A DNA stretch of 64,000 nt from Oscheius dolichura (Eukaryota; Nematoda; Chromadorea; Rhabditida; Rhabditidae), in NCBI GenBank assembly GCA_932521035.1, contig OW051497.1:1550001-1614000 (forward strand). Reading direction: 5' to 3'. The notes below the pieces were generated by a model, which searched no databases, was not told the origin of the DNA, and worked only from the letters and a program-made list of their open reading frames with translations. Each line of letters opens with the position of its first letter. The first letter of the stretch is position 1. A program made the position numbers and the translations under genes. This document shows positions 63,386 through 64,000 of the stretch, in pieces.

Positions 63386-64000
63386 CTAGAAGAAATACCC
63401 GCAGATTGCGGCAAAAACGATAAAAATAATGATCAGAGGATCCAAGAGCCACTCAAGAAGCAGTTCAATCGAGCGCTGCTTCAATTCCTTCAAATCCGGG
63501 ATCTTGCCACAATCAAATTGCATCAGAGAATTCATGAAGTCATCGGGAGTCGCAAAGTTCTCCGGGTCGGGGAACACTCCTTCCTCGCCATCGGGAATGC
63601 CGGCTACTTCGTCTGCCTCGCGGTTCTGAACGGAATTATCCCGAGTAGTAGAAATACTAACCAGCTTCTCCTTCTTATGGTCCAATATTTCATCTGTATC
63701 CTTGAGATCGCTGCTCTGGTCCACAATCTTGGCCGTAATCAGCTCTTCCCGCGTCTCCTCCTGGTTCAAATCGCCCGACTGATCCTTGGAAACATTGAGC
63801 TTTCCTCTTTCGGCTATCACATGGGACAGGATCTTGAAAAGCTCATCATTCTCTCCTATACATATGGGCCCATTGGATTCGGAATCATTCTCTAGATAGG
63901 AGGAAAGCAGTCCCGGTGCAGTTCTGTATATTCCGTGCTTTCTCATACTCTCTTCATCATCAAAATCGACACATCCCGGATTCAATCGGCCAGCCTTCTC
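63386..64000 (-). CDS. Tail-anchored membrane protein, cut by the window edge
   Basis: Minus strand. The frame is open from the window end (EKAGRLNPGCVDFDDEESMR) to TAA 63386, at least 204 residues. Most of it is polar and acidic (LENDSESNGPICIGENDELF, IPDGEEGVFPDPENFATP). The last 25 residues are a single hydrophobic segment (LLDPLIIIFIVFAAICGYFF) with nothing after it, the pattern of a tail-anchored protein inserted post-translationally. The 5' part lies beyond 64000. The last exon is duplicated at 60779-60888. Confidence 0.6.
   Translation of the reverse strand, partial: EKAGRLNPGCVDFDDEESMRKHGIYRTAPGLLSSYLENDSESNGPICIGENDELFKILSHVIAERGKLNVSKDQSGDLNQEETREELITAKIVDQSSDLKDTDEILDHKKEKLVSISTTRDNSVQNREADEVAGIPDGEEGVFPDPENFATPDDFMNSLMQFDCGKIPDLKELKQRSIELLLEWLLDPLIIIFIVFAAICGYFF

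Overview
The window is nuclear DNA from a nematode, most likely a rhabditid. Four things show this. Introns are very short (many 37-50 nt) and end in TTTCAG or TTTTAG. An 8-bp intron motif, CTACAGTA/TACTGTAG, recurs in the non-coding DNA. Several candidate trans-splice acceptors lie directly before a start codon. The gene content is also typical: srbc-type chemoreceptors, a major-sperm-protein (MSP) domain, receptor L-domain proteins, an inward-rectifier K+ channel and a Tra2-type SR splicing factor. All gene models were spliced by eye from GT/AG sites and reading phase.

Layout. 0-6.2 kb (+): tail of an unknown gene, a single-pass receptor L-domain protein (L1), a REEP/TB2-DP1 membrane protein and an MSP-domain gene with a frame break. 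7.8-12.8 kb (-): a small proline-rich gene, a MITE-like element, a decayed gene fragment, and a C2H2 zinc-finger/AT-hook gene. 15.6-17.3 kb (+): an srbc-like GPCR. 18.7-20.3 kb (+): an intact Tra2-like gene. 20.4-22.1 kb: nested duplications and tRNA-like repeats. 22.2 kb: a secreted Lys/Glu-rich gene. 23.2-26.7 kb (-): two related genes of unknown family, a small coiled-coil gene and a RING protein. 27.4-31.1 kb (+): a second L-domain receptor (L2).

31.2-46.9 kb is a large inverted repeat: two near-identical arms of about 6.0-6.5 kb around a 3.3 kb spacer. Each arm carries, in order from the spacer outwards, the 3' end of a PH-like acidic gene, one protein-kinase exon, a damaged copy of the Tra2 promoter and first exon, a tandem array of amplified Tra2 RS-domain exons (five in the left arm, three in the right), and an L-domain receptor gene (L3). 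L3 is cut off at 31160 in the left arm and reaches its 3' end only in the right arm. A fragment of the Tra2 RRM exons sits separately at 26.9 kb.

47.8-49.3 kb is a DNA element with long terminal inverted repeats. 50.4-52.3 kb (-): a complete Kir channel. 54.8-55.8 kb (+): a chromodomain gene. 56.9-58.0 kb (+): a second srbc-like GPCR. 58.9-60.1 kb (+): an RS/proline-rich nuclear protein. 60.6-64 kb: small secreted, coiled-coil and tail-anchored genes with local duplications of their 3' exons.

The genes do not form one pathway. The coherent story is structural: a Tra2-like gene whose RS exon lies between direct repeats has shed pieces that were amplified and fixed in an inverted duplication next to fast-evolving receptor genes.
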